The notes: generated from the letters alone by a model not told the origin. Positions 9,296 through 19,132 are shown, numbered from the stretch's first letter. The stretch: DNA of 64,000 bases from Paenalicyclobacillus mengziensis (GCF_017298635.1 NZ_CP071182.1:2294001-2358000); one strand, 5' to 3'. Translations and numbers: made by a program.

Positions 9296-9358
9296 CCCGC
9301 ATCAATATCTACCCTCGTTCAGCACAACACTTTGCTGCATCTAAAGGGGGTAACGCGT

Positions 9359-10846
9359 TTGTCGAAGCTTGTTGTTGAGACGAAGTATGGCAAGGTAGAA
9401 GGAAGAAGAGTAAATCGAATTTCGGTATGGAAAGGTGTCCCATTCGCAAAGCCACCCGTGGGGTCACTACGTTTTCGGGCACCAACTGAGATGGAACCGT
9501 GGACTGGTGTCCTCCAGTGCACAGACTATTCCCCAGCGGCACCACAGAACGTTGATACTATCATGACTTTATTTGGGAACCCAATAAAACACAAGAGTGA
9601 AGATTGCTTGTATTTAAATATTTGGTCACCTGCAGCAGACGATCATAAACGTCCGGTGTTGGTTTGGATCCACGGTGGTGCGTTCAGGCACGGAGCGGGA
9701 ATAGACCCATGGTTTGACGGTACCTCATTTGCGGAGAATGGCGACGTAGTGTTGGTCACCCTAAACTATCGCATGGGGGTTTTTGGATTCCTCTATCTAG
9801 AAGAAATCTTGGGTCGAGACTACGAATCATCAGGAATCAATGGCATTCTCGATCAGGTTGCCGCTCTTCGCTGGGTTCACGAAAACATTGAAAACTTTGG
9901 GGGAGACCCCGGTCGTGTCACCATTTTTGGTCAGTCGGCTGGCGCGGCGAGCGTAGGAACACTGCTTGTTATGCCCTCGGCGAAGGGATTATTTCAGCAA
10001 GCGATTTTACAGAGTGGAACAGCAAACATCAATAGGAGGACGAGAGAGCAAGCTTTGGAACTTACATCGCGAGTACTCAGCGAGCTGGATGTGTCTGCTC
10101 TGCGACTTTCAGAAGTATCGATGGAGCGTTTATTGGAGGTCCAATCGACGGTTCAAGGACTGGGTTTCGGTCCGTTTGCAGACGGGGCCATCCTACCATC
10201 GAGTCCACTGCAGGCCATGGAGCAAGGCTATGCGAAGGATGTTCCTCTCATCATCGGGACGACTCATAACGAGTCGCGATTGTTCTTTTTTGAAGACGAG
10301 AGCGCGTATCAGTTGAATGAAAGTGAGCTGATACAACGTATTCAAAACGCCTATGGCCCGATACCGAATGAAGTCTTTCAGGCATACCGTAATCGCGCAC
10401 AGGCTGGGGCAACACCCATTGATACATATCTACCTGTCATTGATGATTACGTGTTTACGAGAAATGCGCTGCAGCTTGCAGACTTGCAAGCCGAATTAGG
10501 TGGGGATGTTTGGATGTATCGCTTTGATTGGCCGTCTCCCGCTTACAACAGGAAGTTGTTAGCGTCCCACTCGATAGAACTTCCGTTCGTATTCCACACA
10601 CTTACGAAACCAGGTGTCACCCAATTTACTGGAGACTCTTCTGTGCGTCAAAAGGTTGCGGATGAGATTCATCAGGCATGGATCGATTTTGCTCGTAACG
10701 GAAATCCGAATTGGGTGCCTTATGATACTGAAAATCGGGCCACGAAAGTCTTTGACCTGCATAGTCGCATTGAATATGACCCTAGCGCTCATGTACGAGA
10801 CATTTTTAAATTCACCGAGGGGGACTCGTTATGCAGCAACGCGTAG
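9359..10846 (+). CDS. Type-B carboxylesterase (PnbA-like), first of a tandem pair
   Basis: This alpha/beta hydrolase of about 495 residues has no signal peptide, so it is cytosolic. Visible elements are the family start VETKYGKVEG, the oxyanion-hole segment WIHGGAFRHG, the nucleophile elbow GQSAGAAS with the catalytic Ser, and the catalytic His in HSIELPFVF. It should cleave acyl esters. In this operon an O-acylated sugar taken up by the ABC importer is the likely substrate (inference). The TTG at 9359 is chosen because AAAGGGGG ends 8 nt before it; the frame extends to 9332 without a site. It overlaps the next gene by 16 bp. Confidence 0.88.
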   Translation: MSKLVVETKYGKVEGRRVNRISVWKGVPFAKPPVGSLRFRAPTEMEPWTGVLQCTDYSPAAPQNVDTIMTLFGNPIKHKSEDCLYLNIWSPAADDHKRPVLVWIHGGAFRHGAGIDPWFDGTSFAENGDVVLVTLNYRMGVFGFLYLEEILGRDYESSGINGILDQVAALRWVHENIENFGGDPGRVTIFGQSAGAASVGTLLVMPSAKGLFQQAILQSGTANINRRTREQALELTSRVLSELDVSALRLSEVSMERLLEVQSTVQGLGFGPFADGAILPSSPLQAMEQGYAKDVPLIIGTTHNESRLFFFEDESAYQLNESELIQRIQNAYGPIPNEVFQAYRNRAQAGATPIDTYLPVIDDYVFTRNALQLADLQAELGGDVWMYRFDWPSPAYNRKLLASHSIELPFVFHTLTKPGVTQFTGDSSVRQKVADEIHQAWIDFARNGNPNWVPYDTENRATKVFDLHSRIEYDPSAHVRDIFKFTEGDSLCSNA

Positions 10847-12333
10847 TGGAGACCAAGTATGGTAAGGTTAGCGGTGCCTATCATAATGGGTGTTGGTCTT
10901 GGAAAGGGGTCCCATATGCTCGCGCTCCCATAGGCGAGTTAAGGTTTCGTCCACCTCAACCACCGGTTCCTTGGAATGGAATCTATGAGGCGCTTCACTA
11001 TTCCCCAGCAGCTATGCAGCGTGAAGATATTATCATGAGTAAACTCGGAAATGCCCTAACGAACCTAGACGAGGATTGCTTGTATCTGAATATAAGGTCG
11101 CCAGCGTCAGATGAGAGCAAGAGACCGGTCATTGTATGGATTCACGGTGGGGCGTTCAAACAGGGGTCTGGAGTTGATCCGTGGTTTGACGGGACGTCAT
11201 TTGCCACAGTTGGAGATGTGGTCCTTGTTACAATCAACTATCGGCTATCCGTTCTAGGATTTTTGTATCTGAACGAGATGGCTGCAGACGGACGTCTATC
11301 GGATTCCGGCAACTGTGGGTTACTTGATCAAATTGCTGCGTTGGAATGGGTTAAAGATAACATCGAAGCTTTTGGTGGAGAGCCAAATCGGGTTACAATT
11401 GCAGGACAATCTGCAGGTGCGCAGAGCGTGGCGGCCCTGATGGCGATGCCTCAAGCTAAGGGGTTATTTGCTCAAGCGATTCTTCAAAGCGGGCAGGCTG
11501 GGGTTCATTTTGCAACCCGTGAACAGGCAACGGCAAAAGCGCGTGAACTGTTACGCATACTTCAAATCGGGGAAGATGAACTCAGTCGTCTACAGTCGAT
11601 ACCTGCGAGAGACTTGCTCGATGCGGCGGCTTCCTCGAAGCGTACGGCAACCCATACCCCTGTGGTCGATGGTGCAACGCTACCAGACTTTCCTCTCAAC
11701 GTGTTACGGCTAAGTAAAGGAGACGATGACGACGTCAAACTGCTCATCGGATATACCCTTGAGGAGTTCAAATTGTTCGCTTTTGAAGACCCTTCGTGGC
11801 ATACCTTGGACAGTTCTCAGATGATTCGACGGTTCGAATCAATATCTGGTCCTGTACCTGAAGCGGCCATTGAATTCTACCAGAACCAATTTCCAAAGGG
11901 TGCTCCGTTTGATTCGCTAATGCGTCTTCAGACCTTTCGACAGTTTGCATTACCGACCCTTAGACTGGCAGACATCTGCGCCAGCCACGGTGGCACAGTC
12001 TACATGTATAGATTTGATTGGAAGAGTACGGTAGGACAGCTTGGCGCGTGCCATAGTCAGGACCTTCCATTCGTGTTTAACACGCTTGACGCGCCAGGTG
12101 TTTCTGCTTTCACTGGTGATTCCCCGGACAGAAAATTCGTGGCAATGGCAATGCATCGTTCATGGATAGCCTTTGCACATTGTGGAAATCCAAACGGCAA
12201 CCATATTCCCGACTGGCCCCAGTATGATCTATCGCATCGTCCAACGATGCTCTTTAACGTTGAGTGCAAAGTAGAACACGACCCTGCACAATCCGAACGA
12301 GAGTTATGGGAAAGTGCCCTTCCTTCTATTTAA
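10831..12333 (+). CDS. Type-B carboxylesterase (PnbA-like), second of a tandem pair
   Basis: This 500-residue paralogue of the preceding esterase shares the same start motif (VETKYGKVSG), oxyanion segment (WIHGGAFKQG), nucleophile elbow GQSAGAQS and His motif HSQDLPFVF. The pair probably arose by tandem duplication and has diverged considerably, suggesting different acyl positions or chain lengths. The ATG at 10831 follows GAGGGGG and lies inside the upstream gene end. The following NagA gene supports a role in stripping acyl groups from an amino sugar. Confidence 0.88.
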   Translation: MQQRVVETKYGKVSGAYHNGCWSWKGVPYARAPIGELRFRPPQPPVPWNGIYEALHYSPAAMQREDIIMSKLGNALTNLDEDCLYLNIRSPASDESKRPVIVWIHGGAFKQGSGVDPWFDGTSFATVGDVVLVTINYRLSVLGFLYLNEMAADGRLSDSGNCGLLDQIAALEWVKDNIEAFGGEPNRVTIAGQSAGAQSVAALMAMPQAKGLFAQAILQSGQAGVHFATREQATAKARELLRILQIGEDELSRLQSIPARDLLDAAASSKRTATHTPVVDGATLPDFPLNVLRLSKGDDDDVKLLIGYTLEEFKLFAFEDPSWHTLDSSQMIRRFESISGPVPEAAIEFYQNQFPKGAPFDSLMRLQTFRQFALPTLRLADICASHGGTVYMYRFDWKSTVGQLGACHSQDLPFVFNTLDAPGVSAFTGDSPDRKFVAMAMHRSWIAFAHCGNPNGNHIPDWPQYDLSHRPTMLFNVECKVEHDPAQSERELWESALPSI

Positions 12334-12430
12334 ATAGTCCTTAAATCGTCCCCGATATGTCGTTTCAACAGTCCGATGAAATCTCCAGTAAGTCCGATGG
12401 ATTCTCACGTCACCTCAGAGGGGGGATACC

Positions 12431-13558
12431 ATGAGTACCGTGATTATGAGCGGCAAGATTGACGGGCGTGTACAGCAGGTCAAGATTGAGGACGGGATAA
12501 TAACCGGCATCGGGGACCTGACGACTCGTGATTTCTTAGGAGCGACGCATATCCAGACAGACGGCAACATACTTCCTGGGTTTATCGATGTGCATGTCCA
12601 TGGCGGGGGCGGTGCTGAGGTCATGGATGGCACTGAAGACGCATTTGAGCACGTGGCCTTGACCCACGCAAAACACGGCACGACGGCACTCCTCTTGACG
12701 ACTGTCACTGCATCGTCAGAGGCGTTGGATAGAGTGTTTGGCGCGTATCATCCAGATCGGATTCGTCGTGGTGCAGAAGTCTTGGGCTTTCATCTCGAGG
12801 GACCATTTATCAATCCGGAGAAGCCAGGGGCGCAGCCAAAGGGATACATTATTCCGCCGAGCACTGACCTTTTCAAGCGTTGGCAAACCCGTGCGGGTGG
12901 CACTATCCGCTACATCACCATGGCACCTGAAATGGAAGGGGCAGATTCACTTGTGAGGCTGGCCTCAAAGCAGGGTGTTGTCGTCGCGATGGGCCACTGC
13001 AACGCTACCTCTACGCAGGTTTTGAAAGGAATTGAGTGGGGGGCAAAGAGTGTCACACACCTGTTCAACGCCATGAGCCCGGCCGCTCATCGCGAGCCAG
13101 GGCTGGCCGGGACTGCACTTAGTGATGACCGCGTGATGGTGGAGTTGATTGCCGATTTGATACACGTCCACCCGCTGATGTTGCAACTGGCCATTCGGGC
13201 CAAAGGCCTTGAACGGGTGATGCTGATTACGGACGCTGTCAAGGCCGTAGATATGCCTGAGGGCGAGTACGCCTCAGCCGGACGTGCAGTCTTCGTCAAA
13301 AAGGGTGCTGTCCGGCTAGCTGACGGTACACTCGCGGGGAGTATGCTCACCCTTGACAGGGCGGTTCGCAACCTGATTGGGATAGGCGCACTTCAATCAA
13401 ATGACGTACGACAGGTGACCTCCCTGAACCAATCGCGTCTTCTGAACCTTCCACATGGACAAATCGCTGTTGGAGCGCCTGGGAATCTCATAGCTGTCGA
13501 TGAGTCATGGCAGGTGACACACACTGTCGTGCGCGGCCGATTGGTCTATCAAGCGTGA
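12431..13558 (+). CDS. nagA: N-acetylglucosamine-6-phosphate deacetylase
   Basis: This 375-residue amidohydrolase-fold enzyme has the metal-binding GFIDVHVHGG motif and the segment FHLEGPFINPEKPGAQ, whose Glu is a metal ligand. It also has GHCNATS, THLFNAMSP and LITDAVKA, the last carrying the catalytic Asp. This order is typical of NagA. It removes acetate from GlcNAc-6-phosphate to give glucosamine-6-phosphate in the cytosol. It is last in the importer-esterase operon, 97 bp after the second esterase, with its own AGGGGGGAT site. No nagB is present in the window. The gene is convergent with the enoyl-CoA hydratase. Confidence 0.92.
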   Translation: MSTVIMSGKIDGRVQQVKIEDGIITGIGDLTTRDFLGATHIQTDGNILPGFIDVHVHGGGGAEVMDGTEDAFEHVALTHAKHGTTALLLTTVTASSEALDRVFGAYHPDRIRRGAEVLGFHLEGPFINPEKPGAQPKGYIIPPSTDLFKRWQTRAGGTIRYITMAPEMEGADSLVRLASKQGVVVAMGHCNATSTQVLKGIEWGAKSVTHLFNAMSPAAHREPGLAGTALSDDRVMVELIADLIHVHPLMLQLAIRAKGLERVMLITDAVKAVDMPEGEYASAGRAVFVKKGAVRLADGTLAGSMLTLDRAVRNLIGIGALQSNDVRQVTSLNQSRLLNLPHGQIAVGAPGNLIAVDESWQVTHTVVRGRLVYQA

Positions 13559-13635
13559 TGAAGAAAGGCCCATGGCCAGTGTTTGAGTGGTTATCAGTGG
13601 AGGAAGCGTATTTTAAACCTTGCAATGGTGATACT

Positions 13636-14367
13636 TCACCGTTCCGTCAGACTGTCTCTTCGTTGCAGCCTCAAACTATCTATCGTCAACGTTTCAACAG
13701 CAAGACGAGCGTTTTGCTCGAAGTTGTTCTGTAACGAGTGTTGAAAGAAGGACTTGCAGTCACGAACAGCTTGCTCGTCCAGTTTGAGAATCCTTTCTGA
13801 GATTGCTTCCGCCCGTAGGTGAACATGATCCGGTGCGACGCATGCACTGATAAGTCCAATCCGTTCAGCTGTTTCCGGGGAAATTGTGTCTCCGGTGAGG
13901 ACCAGGTGGAATGCAAGTCGAGGTGGAATATACTCAGCAAGGTACGTCATGATGGCTGATGGCGGAAGTCCAAATTGCATCTCGGGAAAATATAAGGATG
14001 CGCTGTTAGACACGATGGCATAGTCACACAAGATGGCGAGGCCAAACCCAAAACCTGCAGCGTCGCCATGTACTTCTGCAATCGTAATCAATGGAAGCTT
14101 TCGAAGCAGGCGTTTGAAACTCACAAGTCGTTCTACTTCAACATGTGTCTCGATGAGTCCCGTCGCAGACCTCTCACGTCCGAGACAAAACACGCTTCCG
14201 TTTGCCCGGATTCTCAGCAAGCGGGCACTCGGTGTTTGTAGTTGCTCGTTCATCGTCTCAAGCATGGCATTGAACATGGCTGTTGTGATGGTGTTGCCTG
14301 CACCAGTGTTGTTGAGAACGAACTCCAAAACAGGCCCGTCCTCGGATATCAAAACGTCTTCGTCCAT
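13636..14367 (-). CDS. Enoyl-CoA hydratase/isomerase family protein
   Basis: This crotonase-fold protein of 243 residues has the oxyanion-hole segments SVFCLGRE and HGDAAGFGFGLAILCDYA, then LYFPEMQFGLPP. It lacks the classical Glu-Glu pair arrangement of mitochondrial hydratases, so hydratase, isomerase or hydrolase activity cannot be told apart. The ATG at 14367 follows AAAGAGGTG and is preferred over a TTG six codons upstream. It is the last gene of the leftward importer-ALDH operon. It may act on a CoA ester formed after oxidation by the aldehyde dehydrogenase (inference). A relic of a close paralogue lies at about 3401-3465. Confidence 0.85.
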   Translation of the reverse strand: MDEDVLISEDGPVLEFVLNNTGAGNTITTAMFNAMLETMNEQLQTPSARLLRIRANGSVFCLGRERSATGLIETHVEVERLVSFKRLLRKLPLITIAEVHGDAAGFGFGLAILCDYAIVSNSASLYFPEMQFGLPPSAIMTYLAEYIPPRLAFHLVLTGDTISPETAERIGLISACVAPDHVHLRAEAISERILKLDEQAVRDCKSFFQHSLQNNFEQNARLAVETLTIDSLRLQRRDSLTER

Positions 14368-14394
14368 GAGGGGCACCTCTTTCAACTACAGGTC

Positions 14395-15927
14395 TTAATT
14401 TAGCCGCTTTTGGTCTGTACTATTGTCATACCAATCTACTGTCTTGCCAGTCGTGTTGACGGTCACACTACGGACCTCCGTGAAATTGAGATAGGATTCG
14501 ACACCTGTCTCCCGCCCGATGCCGCTATCCTTGAATCCGCCCCAGGGCGATGCTGGGTCCAAGCGATGATGGTCATTCACCCAGACCATGCCAAAGCGGA
14601 GGTTGTTCGCTACGCGATGTGCTCGCTCAACGTCCTTCGTCCACACAGAGGCGGCCAGACCAAATCTGGTCTCGTTGGCTATGTGAAGGGCGTCTTCTTC
14701 TTCGTCGAATGGTATGACCGCTGTCACCGGTCCGAAGACCTCGTCTTGCATGATGTTCATCTTCGGATGAACATCAACGAGAACTGTTGGGTGGATGAAG
14801 TAGCCGCTCGTCTCTGCCGGACAGGAACCACCCGTCAGCAACTTGGCTCCTTGGTTGTACGCAGTCTCAAGCATGCCGAGAATTCTTTGCCGGGACCGCT
14901 CCGAGATAACGGGACCGAGCTGCGTGTCTGGGGAGAACGGATCGCCGTATTGAATGACCCTGACCTTTGCCTTGAATCGTTCTAAAAATTCACTGTAGAT
15001 GGTTTTCTGGACGAGAATACGAGCTCCGCAGACGCAAGTCTGTCCTGAGGCAATAAAGGCTGCAAAGGTTGCACCGTTCACCGACCGGTCGAGGTCCATG
15101 TCATCGAACACAATGACTGCGCCTTTACCTCCAAGTTCTAAGGTGGTCGATGCAAAGTGACGGGCGGCAGCTTGTGCAATTGAACGGCCGACTTCGGTTC
15201 CACCCGTAAAGACGATTTTTCTGACCAGTGGATGTTCCGTCAGCGGTGCCCCTGCTTCCAGTCCAGACCCGTGGACGAGATTGACGACTCCTTTCGGAAT
15301 CCCTGATTCAATGAGTAGTTCTACAAGTCTGACGGTTGTGAATGGAGTTTGTTCGGAGGGCTTAATCACGACGCTGTTTCCGGCCGCAAGCGCAGGCGCC
15401 AGGCTCTTTGAGAGGATCATGAGCGGATGGTTAAAGGAAGTAAGCAGTGCACAAACACCAATAGGAACTCGTTGAGTGTAATTCAGGTAATCTCCCTCAA
15501 TTGGAATGACGTGACTTCGCAACGTCAGGTTGAGGGCTGCAAAGTAGCGATAGAATTGGGGTAGTCGTTGAATCTGTGCCCTGGTCTCCTGGATGGGACG
15601 TCCGTTGTTCAGGGTCTCAAGCTCGTAAAACTCTTCTAGGTGTGCTTCGAAGAGATCGGCAAATTTGTTCAAGACCTTGGAACGATGTTGAATCGACGCA
15701 CGGCTCCATTCACCTGCAAGAAATGCCCTGTCAGCTGCCACCACCGCTAAATCGACGTCATTTGCCGAAGCTGCGTCCAGCGTGCCAATGACGTGTCCAG
15801 TAGCGGGATTAAAGACTTGCATGGTTCTCTCATCTCGACCTGAGGTCCACGCACCGTCAATGTAAAGCTGTGCATGCAGACCATCTTGTCCATGTAGACC
15901 ATCTATGTTACGCGCCAAATTTATCAC
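14395..15927 (-). CDS. NAD(P)-dependent aldehyde dehydrogenase
   Basis: This 510-residue protein of the ALDH superfamily has an Asn at about 166 (TSFNHP), the cofactor Lys at 189 (VVIKPSEQTP) and FTGGTEVG. The general base is Glu264 (LELGGKGAV) and the nucleophile Cys298 (GQTCVCG). It oxidises an aldehyde to an acid. It is co-directional with, and 34 bp after, the third importer's permease, so the substrate is probably a derivative of the imported compound. The start is a GTG at 15927 with a poor binding site; translation may be coupled. The N-terminus contains a short duplicated DGLH segment. Confidence 0.9.
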   Translation of the reverse strand: MINLARNIDGLHGQDGLHAQLYIDGAWTSGRDERTMQVFNPATGHVIGTLDAASANDVDLAVVAADRAFLAGEWSRASIQHRSKVLNKFADLFEAHLEEFYELETLNNGRPIQETRAQIQRLPQFYRYFAALNLTLRSHVIPIEGDYLNYTQRVPIGVCALLTSFNHPLMILSKSLAPALAAGNSVVIKPSEQTPFTTVRLVELLIESGIPKGVVNLVHGSGLEAGAPLTEHPLVRKIVFTGGTEVGRSIAQAAARHFASTTLELGGKGAVIVFDDMDLDRSVNGATFAAFIASGQTCVCGARILVQKTIYSEFLERFKAKVRVIQYGDPFSPDTQLGPVISERSRQRILGMLETAYNQGAKLLTGGSCPAETSGYFIHPTVLVDVHPKMNIMQDEVFGPVTAVIPFDEEEDALHIANETRFGLAASVWTKDVERAHRVANNLRFGMVWVNDHHRLDPASPWGGFKDSGIGRETGVESYLNFTEVRSVTVNTTGKTVDWYDNSTDQKRLN

Positions 15928-15961
15928 CCCATATCCATCCTATTCAGTCTTTGGGGGAGAC

Positions 15962-16786
15962 TTACCCTTTGATTCCGCCGCCGCTAACCATCAGGCTGTT
16001 GATGAGCCAGCGTCTTACAAACAAAAACAGCAGGATGACTGGGATTACAGCAACCATCGACATTGCCATCATCTCGACGTAGTTCGTAAAATACGTATCG
16101 TTGAAGTTGGACAACCCCAAAGGAATGGTGTAGTGGCTTTTGCTTTGAATCACAATTAATGGCCACAGCAGGTTGTTCCAACTCGCAACAAACGTGAGAA
16201 CGCCCACTGCTGCAACGACAGGGCCCGTCAAGGGTACGACAATGCGCCAGTAAACAGTCCATTCACTGGCACCGTCAATCCGGGCACTCCACAACAACTC
16301 GGATGGAAGTCCGGAGAGATACTGCCGCATGAAGAAAACTGCATGGGCAGTTATGATGCCCGGAACAATCACGCCAGCAAAGGTATTGATCCATCCCATG
16401 TCTTTGGTGAAGATAAACACAGGCACCATGATGGCGGGAAAGGGTAAGAGCAAGGTACTGACAATGGTCCCGAAAATCACATCACGTCCGAAAAACTTAA
16501 ATTGAGATAGTCCGTACCCGGCCATTTGACTAAAAATCACGCAAAAGATTGTAATCGCGAAGGCAATGAAGAAGCTGTTCCACATGTACAGACCAAATGA
16601 CTGTGAAGACCACGCTTTACCGAAATTCGACCAATGCGCAGGGCTAGGCAACCACTGAAATGGATTTAAAAAAATGGTTGCGTTTGTATGCAGTGATGCA
16701 CTGATGCCCCATACGAGCGGTATTACAAACAAGACCCCGAGTACAATGAGCGCGATGTGTGCAGATATTGCTCCGCTGCGATTCAT
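15962..16786 (-). CDS. ABC sugar transporter permease, MalG type
   Basis: This 274-residue membrane protein has six hydrophobic segments and the EAA-type loop LWSARIDGASEWTVYWRIVV. It is the second permease of the third importer, 26 bp after the first. It feeds the aldehyde dehydrogenase and enoyl-CoA hydratase encoded downstream in the same operon. Confidence 0.9.
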   Translation of the reverse strand: MNRSGAISAHIALIVLGVLFVIPLVWGISASLHTNATIFLNPFQWLPSPAHWSNFGKAWSSQSFGLYMWNSFFIAFAITIFCVIFSQMAGYGLSQFKFFGRDVIFGTIVSTLLLPFPAIMVPVFIFTKDMGWINTFAGVIVPGIITAHAVFFMRQYLSGLPSELLWSARIDGASEWTVYWRIVVPLTGPVVAAVGVLTFVASWNNLLWPLIVIQSKSHYTIPLGLSNFNDTYFTNYVEMMAMSMVAVIPVILLFLFVRRWLINSLMVSGGGIKG

Positions 16787-16812
16787 AGATTACTCCCCCT
16801 GTCTGGCGTGCC

Positions 16813-17721
16813 TCATTTGTTTCGGTCACTCAACAGTCGAAACTGTACCCAGGTCAAAATCAGACTCGCAATTAATAATAAAACTGCCATTGCTGAAGCT
16901 TGCCCTGCCTTCGAATACTCAAACGCTTCGCGGTAGATGAGAAGAGGCATGACAGTGGTAGAGTTTCCAGGTCCTCCATGCGTCATCACATACGGTTGGG
17001 TAAAATTCGTGAGCACGTTTGCAATCGTCGTTACTGAAGCGAAGAGTAAAGTAGGGCGCATGAGCGGCATGACCACATGCCAAAATGATTGAAAACCACT
17101 GGCACCATCAATGTGCGCTGCTTCCAAGAGCTCATGAGGTACCTGTTGCAGACCAGCCAGGAAGATGACGACATAATAGCCGACCAAATTCCAGATGGTG
17201 ACGATGCTGAGACCAATCATGGCGTAGCGGGGATTGGCGAGCCAACCAACTTGAATATGCAGAAATTGATTGAATATGCCGTAAGGCTGCAGTATGAGTT
17301 CGAAGATGACTGAACTCGCAACTGCTGGAATGACAAAGGGCAAGAAGAATAATGTGAGGTACAGTGCCCGTGCCCGAACGACTCTGTTAATAAGCCAAGC
17401 CAGGGCAAGGGACAGGGCCAACGTCGGTATGGTCACTTCAATCACGTACACGACAGTCCTAACGACAGTATCGATAAACACCGGGTCGTGAAAGGATGAA
17501 AGATAGTTCTGTAATCCGATAAACTGTGGTGGTGCTAAGAGACTGGCATTTGTGAAACTGAGTCCAAGGCCATAGAACATCGGAATAATGATCCACCATG
17601 CAAAGTAAATGATGGTTGGAACAGTAAATATCGCACCCGTCCATGCCAGATATCGATGAGCAGAACGAGCCTTGGTATAGGCTCGTTCTACTTTTTCTTT
17701 AGGATGGATTGCCATGTTCAT
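16813..17721 (-). CDS. ABC sugar transporter permease, MalF type
   Basis: This 302-residue membrane protein has the canonical EAA loop LEAAHIDGASGFQSFWHVVM followed by RPT. The ATG at 17721 follows GAGGGG by about 7 nt. Only 21 bp separate it from the binding-protein gene. Unlike the other two importers of this window, no hairpin lies in that gap. Confidence 0.9.
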   Translation of the reverse strand: MNMAIHPKEKVERAYTKARSAHRYLAWTGAIFTVPTIIYFAWWIIIPMFYGLGLSFTNASLLAPPQFIGLQNYLSSFHDPVFIDTVVRTVVYVIEVTIPTLALSLALAWLINRVVRARALYLTLFFLPFVIPAVASSVIFELILQPYGIFNQFLHIQVGWLANPRYAMIGLSIVTIWNLVGYYVVIFLAGLQQVPHELLEAAHIDGASGFQSFWHVVMPLMRPTLLFASVTTIANVLTNFTQPYVMTHGGPGNSTTVMPLLIYREAFEYSKAGQASAMAVLLLIASLILTWVQFRLLSDRNK

Positions 17722-17742
17722 TCATCAACCCCTCCGAAAAGT

Positions 17743-19086
17743 TTATTTATTGAGTAGTGGTTGAATCTGCTGCTGCGCGGATTGTAAGGTTGATGCTACG
17801 TTCGCATGGTTGGTGACGATTTGCACGTATGCCTGGTCCAAGATCTGTGAGATCTGCGTGCCATTCACAAGACTGACTTTGTAGTGAGCGGTCTGCAAAG
17901 AGGGCACCCATTTACTTTGCCAAAATTCCGTACTTTTTGCCGTTGATGTGTTGGAAAGTGATTTGAGTCCCATGTACAACCCCATCTTAAACGTAGGTAA
18001 TGCAAATTGTTGTTTCATCATGTTGACGTATTCCCAGTCTAAGGTCTGGTTTGGTGCCGCTTTCGGGACGACGTAGGCAAAACCGTACTTTTCAGCTTGG
18101 CTCGGTTGACCTGCTGCTGTTGGGTACGGTGTCACAGTCGCCGTTTTGTAGACATTGGGGTACTGCTGTTGTAATACCGGGGTATACCACGAACCACCAT
18201 CGAGCAACATCGCTGCTTTGTTTTCGCCAAAAAGCACGCGCTCGGAGGCAGTTGTTGATCCGTTCAAAGACGGGTACCACGCGTGATACTTGTAGACGAG
18301 GTCTTGCAGCATCTGAAACGCTTGGATGGTACCTGGTGCGTCGATATAGGATTTCGTTCCGTCCGAACTGACCAAGCCGTGACCGTTGTTAAATTCCCGT
18401 ACGATAGCGTCTAGCATATCCCAGTCCGCCCCTGGGAAGTTGAGGCCAAGGGCTAGCTCCTCCTGTTGCACCTGACCATTTTTCATCACCGTCAATTTGG
18501 CTGCATCTTGGGCCACTTGTCCCCAGGTTGTCGGCAGTTGGGAAATTCCGGCTGCCTTGAAATCGCCGGCGTTTACCCACGCTTGAAAGTCGCTGACTTC
18601 GCCGGGAATTCCGTACAATTGACCCTTGTAGATGTAGGCATCTAGGGCGCCAGGTATATACTCCGATTCAAGTTGCTTCAGACCTGAGACGCCGAGGGCC
18701 TTGTAGTTCACCGGGGACAACGCACCTTCGGAGACCAATTGCGCAAAGTACTGTCCATTCATGTAATATACGTTTGGTGCCTGTCCGCCAGATAGTAATG
18801 TCACCAACTTGGTGTACACTGAACCAGTTTGGGCAGTTACGACATGTACCTTCACATTCGGATGCAGACTCTCAAATTTCTGTGCCTGCTGCTTATTGAA
18901 TGCGGCCTCGTTGGAATTGAAGTGCTTCAAGAGCGTGAACTGAATCGTTTGAGACGAACCGCTGCTGCTGCTGGTATTGCTAGAGGCGTTGGACGAATTC
19001 GTTGAACCGTTACTCCCACAACCCACGACCAAAATTCCCAATAGTGAAACCGATGCAGTCGTAGTCAAAATTTGTCTAGCCTTCAC
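17743..19086 (-). CDS. ABC transporter substrate-binding lipoprotein
   Basis: This 447-residue protein has a signal peptide ending in the lipobox VVGC (Cys23) and a Ser/Asn-rich tether. A family 1 binding fold follows (QFTLLKHFNSNEAAFNKQQA, APNVYYMNGQYFAQLVSEGA). The GTG at 19086 has GAGGGGG 8 nt upstream. It opens the leftward arm of the GntR-associated locus. Its promoter carries the 19-bp palindrome at 19114 and a cre-like site. The ligand is unknown; family 1 proteins mostly bind sugars, but ALDH and crotonase genes in the operon leave an organic acid or aldehyde precursor possible. Confidence 0.9.
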   Translation of the reverse strand: MKARQILTTTASVSLLGILVVGCGSNGSTNSSNASSNTSSSSGSSQTIQFTLLKHFNSNEAAFNKQQAQKFESLHPNVKVHVVTAQTGSVYTKLVTLLSGGQAPNVYYMNGQYFAQLVSEGALSPVNYKALGVSGLKQLESEYIPGALDAYIYKGQLYGIPGEVSDFQAWVNAGDFKAAGISQLPTTWGQVAQDAAKLTVMKNGQVQQEELALGLNFPGADWDMLDAIVREFNNGHGLVSSDGTKSYIDAPGTIQAFQMLQDLVYKYHAWYPSLNGSTTASERVLFGENKAAMLLDGGSWYTPVLQQQYPNVYKTATVTPYPTAAGQPSQAEKYGFAYVVPKAAPNQTLDWEYVNMMKQQFALPTFKMGLYMGLKSLSNTSTAKSTEFWQSKWVPSLQTAHYKVSLVNGTQISQILDQAYVQIVTNHANVASTLQSAQQQIQPLLNK

Positions 19087-19113
19087 CTACAATCCCCCTC
19101 AACCATTTTCATA

Positions 19114-19132
19114 ATTGTATATTGCATACAAT
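19114..19132. promoter_or_regulatory. Operator candidate 1 (19-bp palindrome)
   Basis: ATTGTATATTGCATACAAT consists of perfect 7-bp arms around a 5-bp centre. It is the exact reverse complement of the site at 19257. It overlaps the predicted -10 of the leftward importer promoter, as expected for a repressor site. The GntR/FCD protein encoded at 20165 is the natural candidate ligand (inference). Confidence 0.7.

Noticed and set aside
14410..14985. 191-codon plus-strand open frame
   Set aside because: It is antisense to the aldehyde dehydrogenase gene, lacks a binding site and has no recognisable protein pattern.
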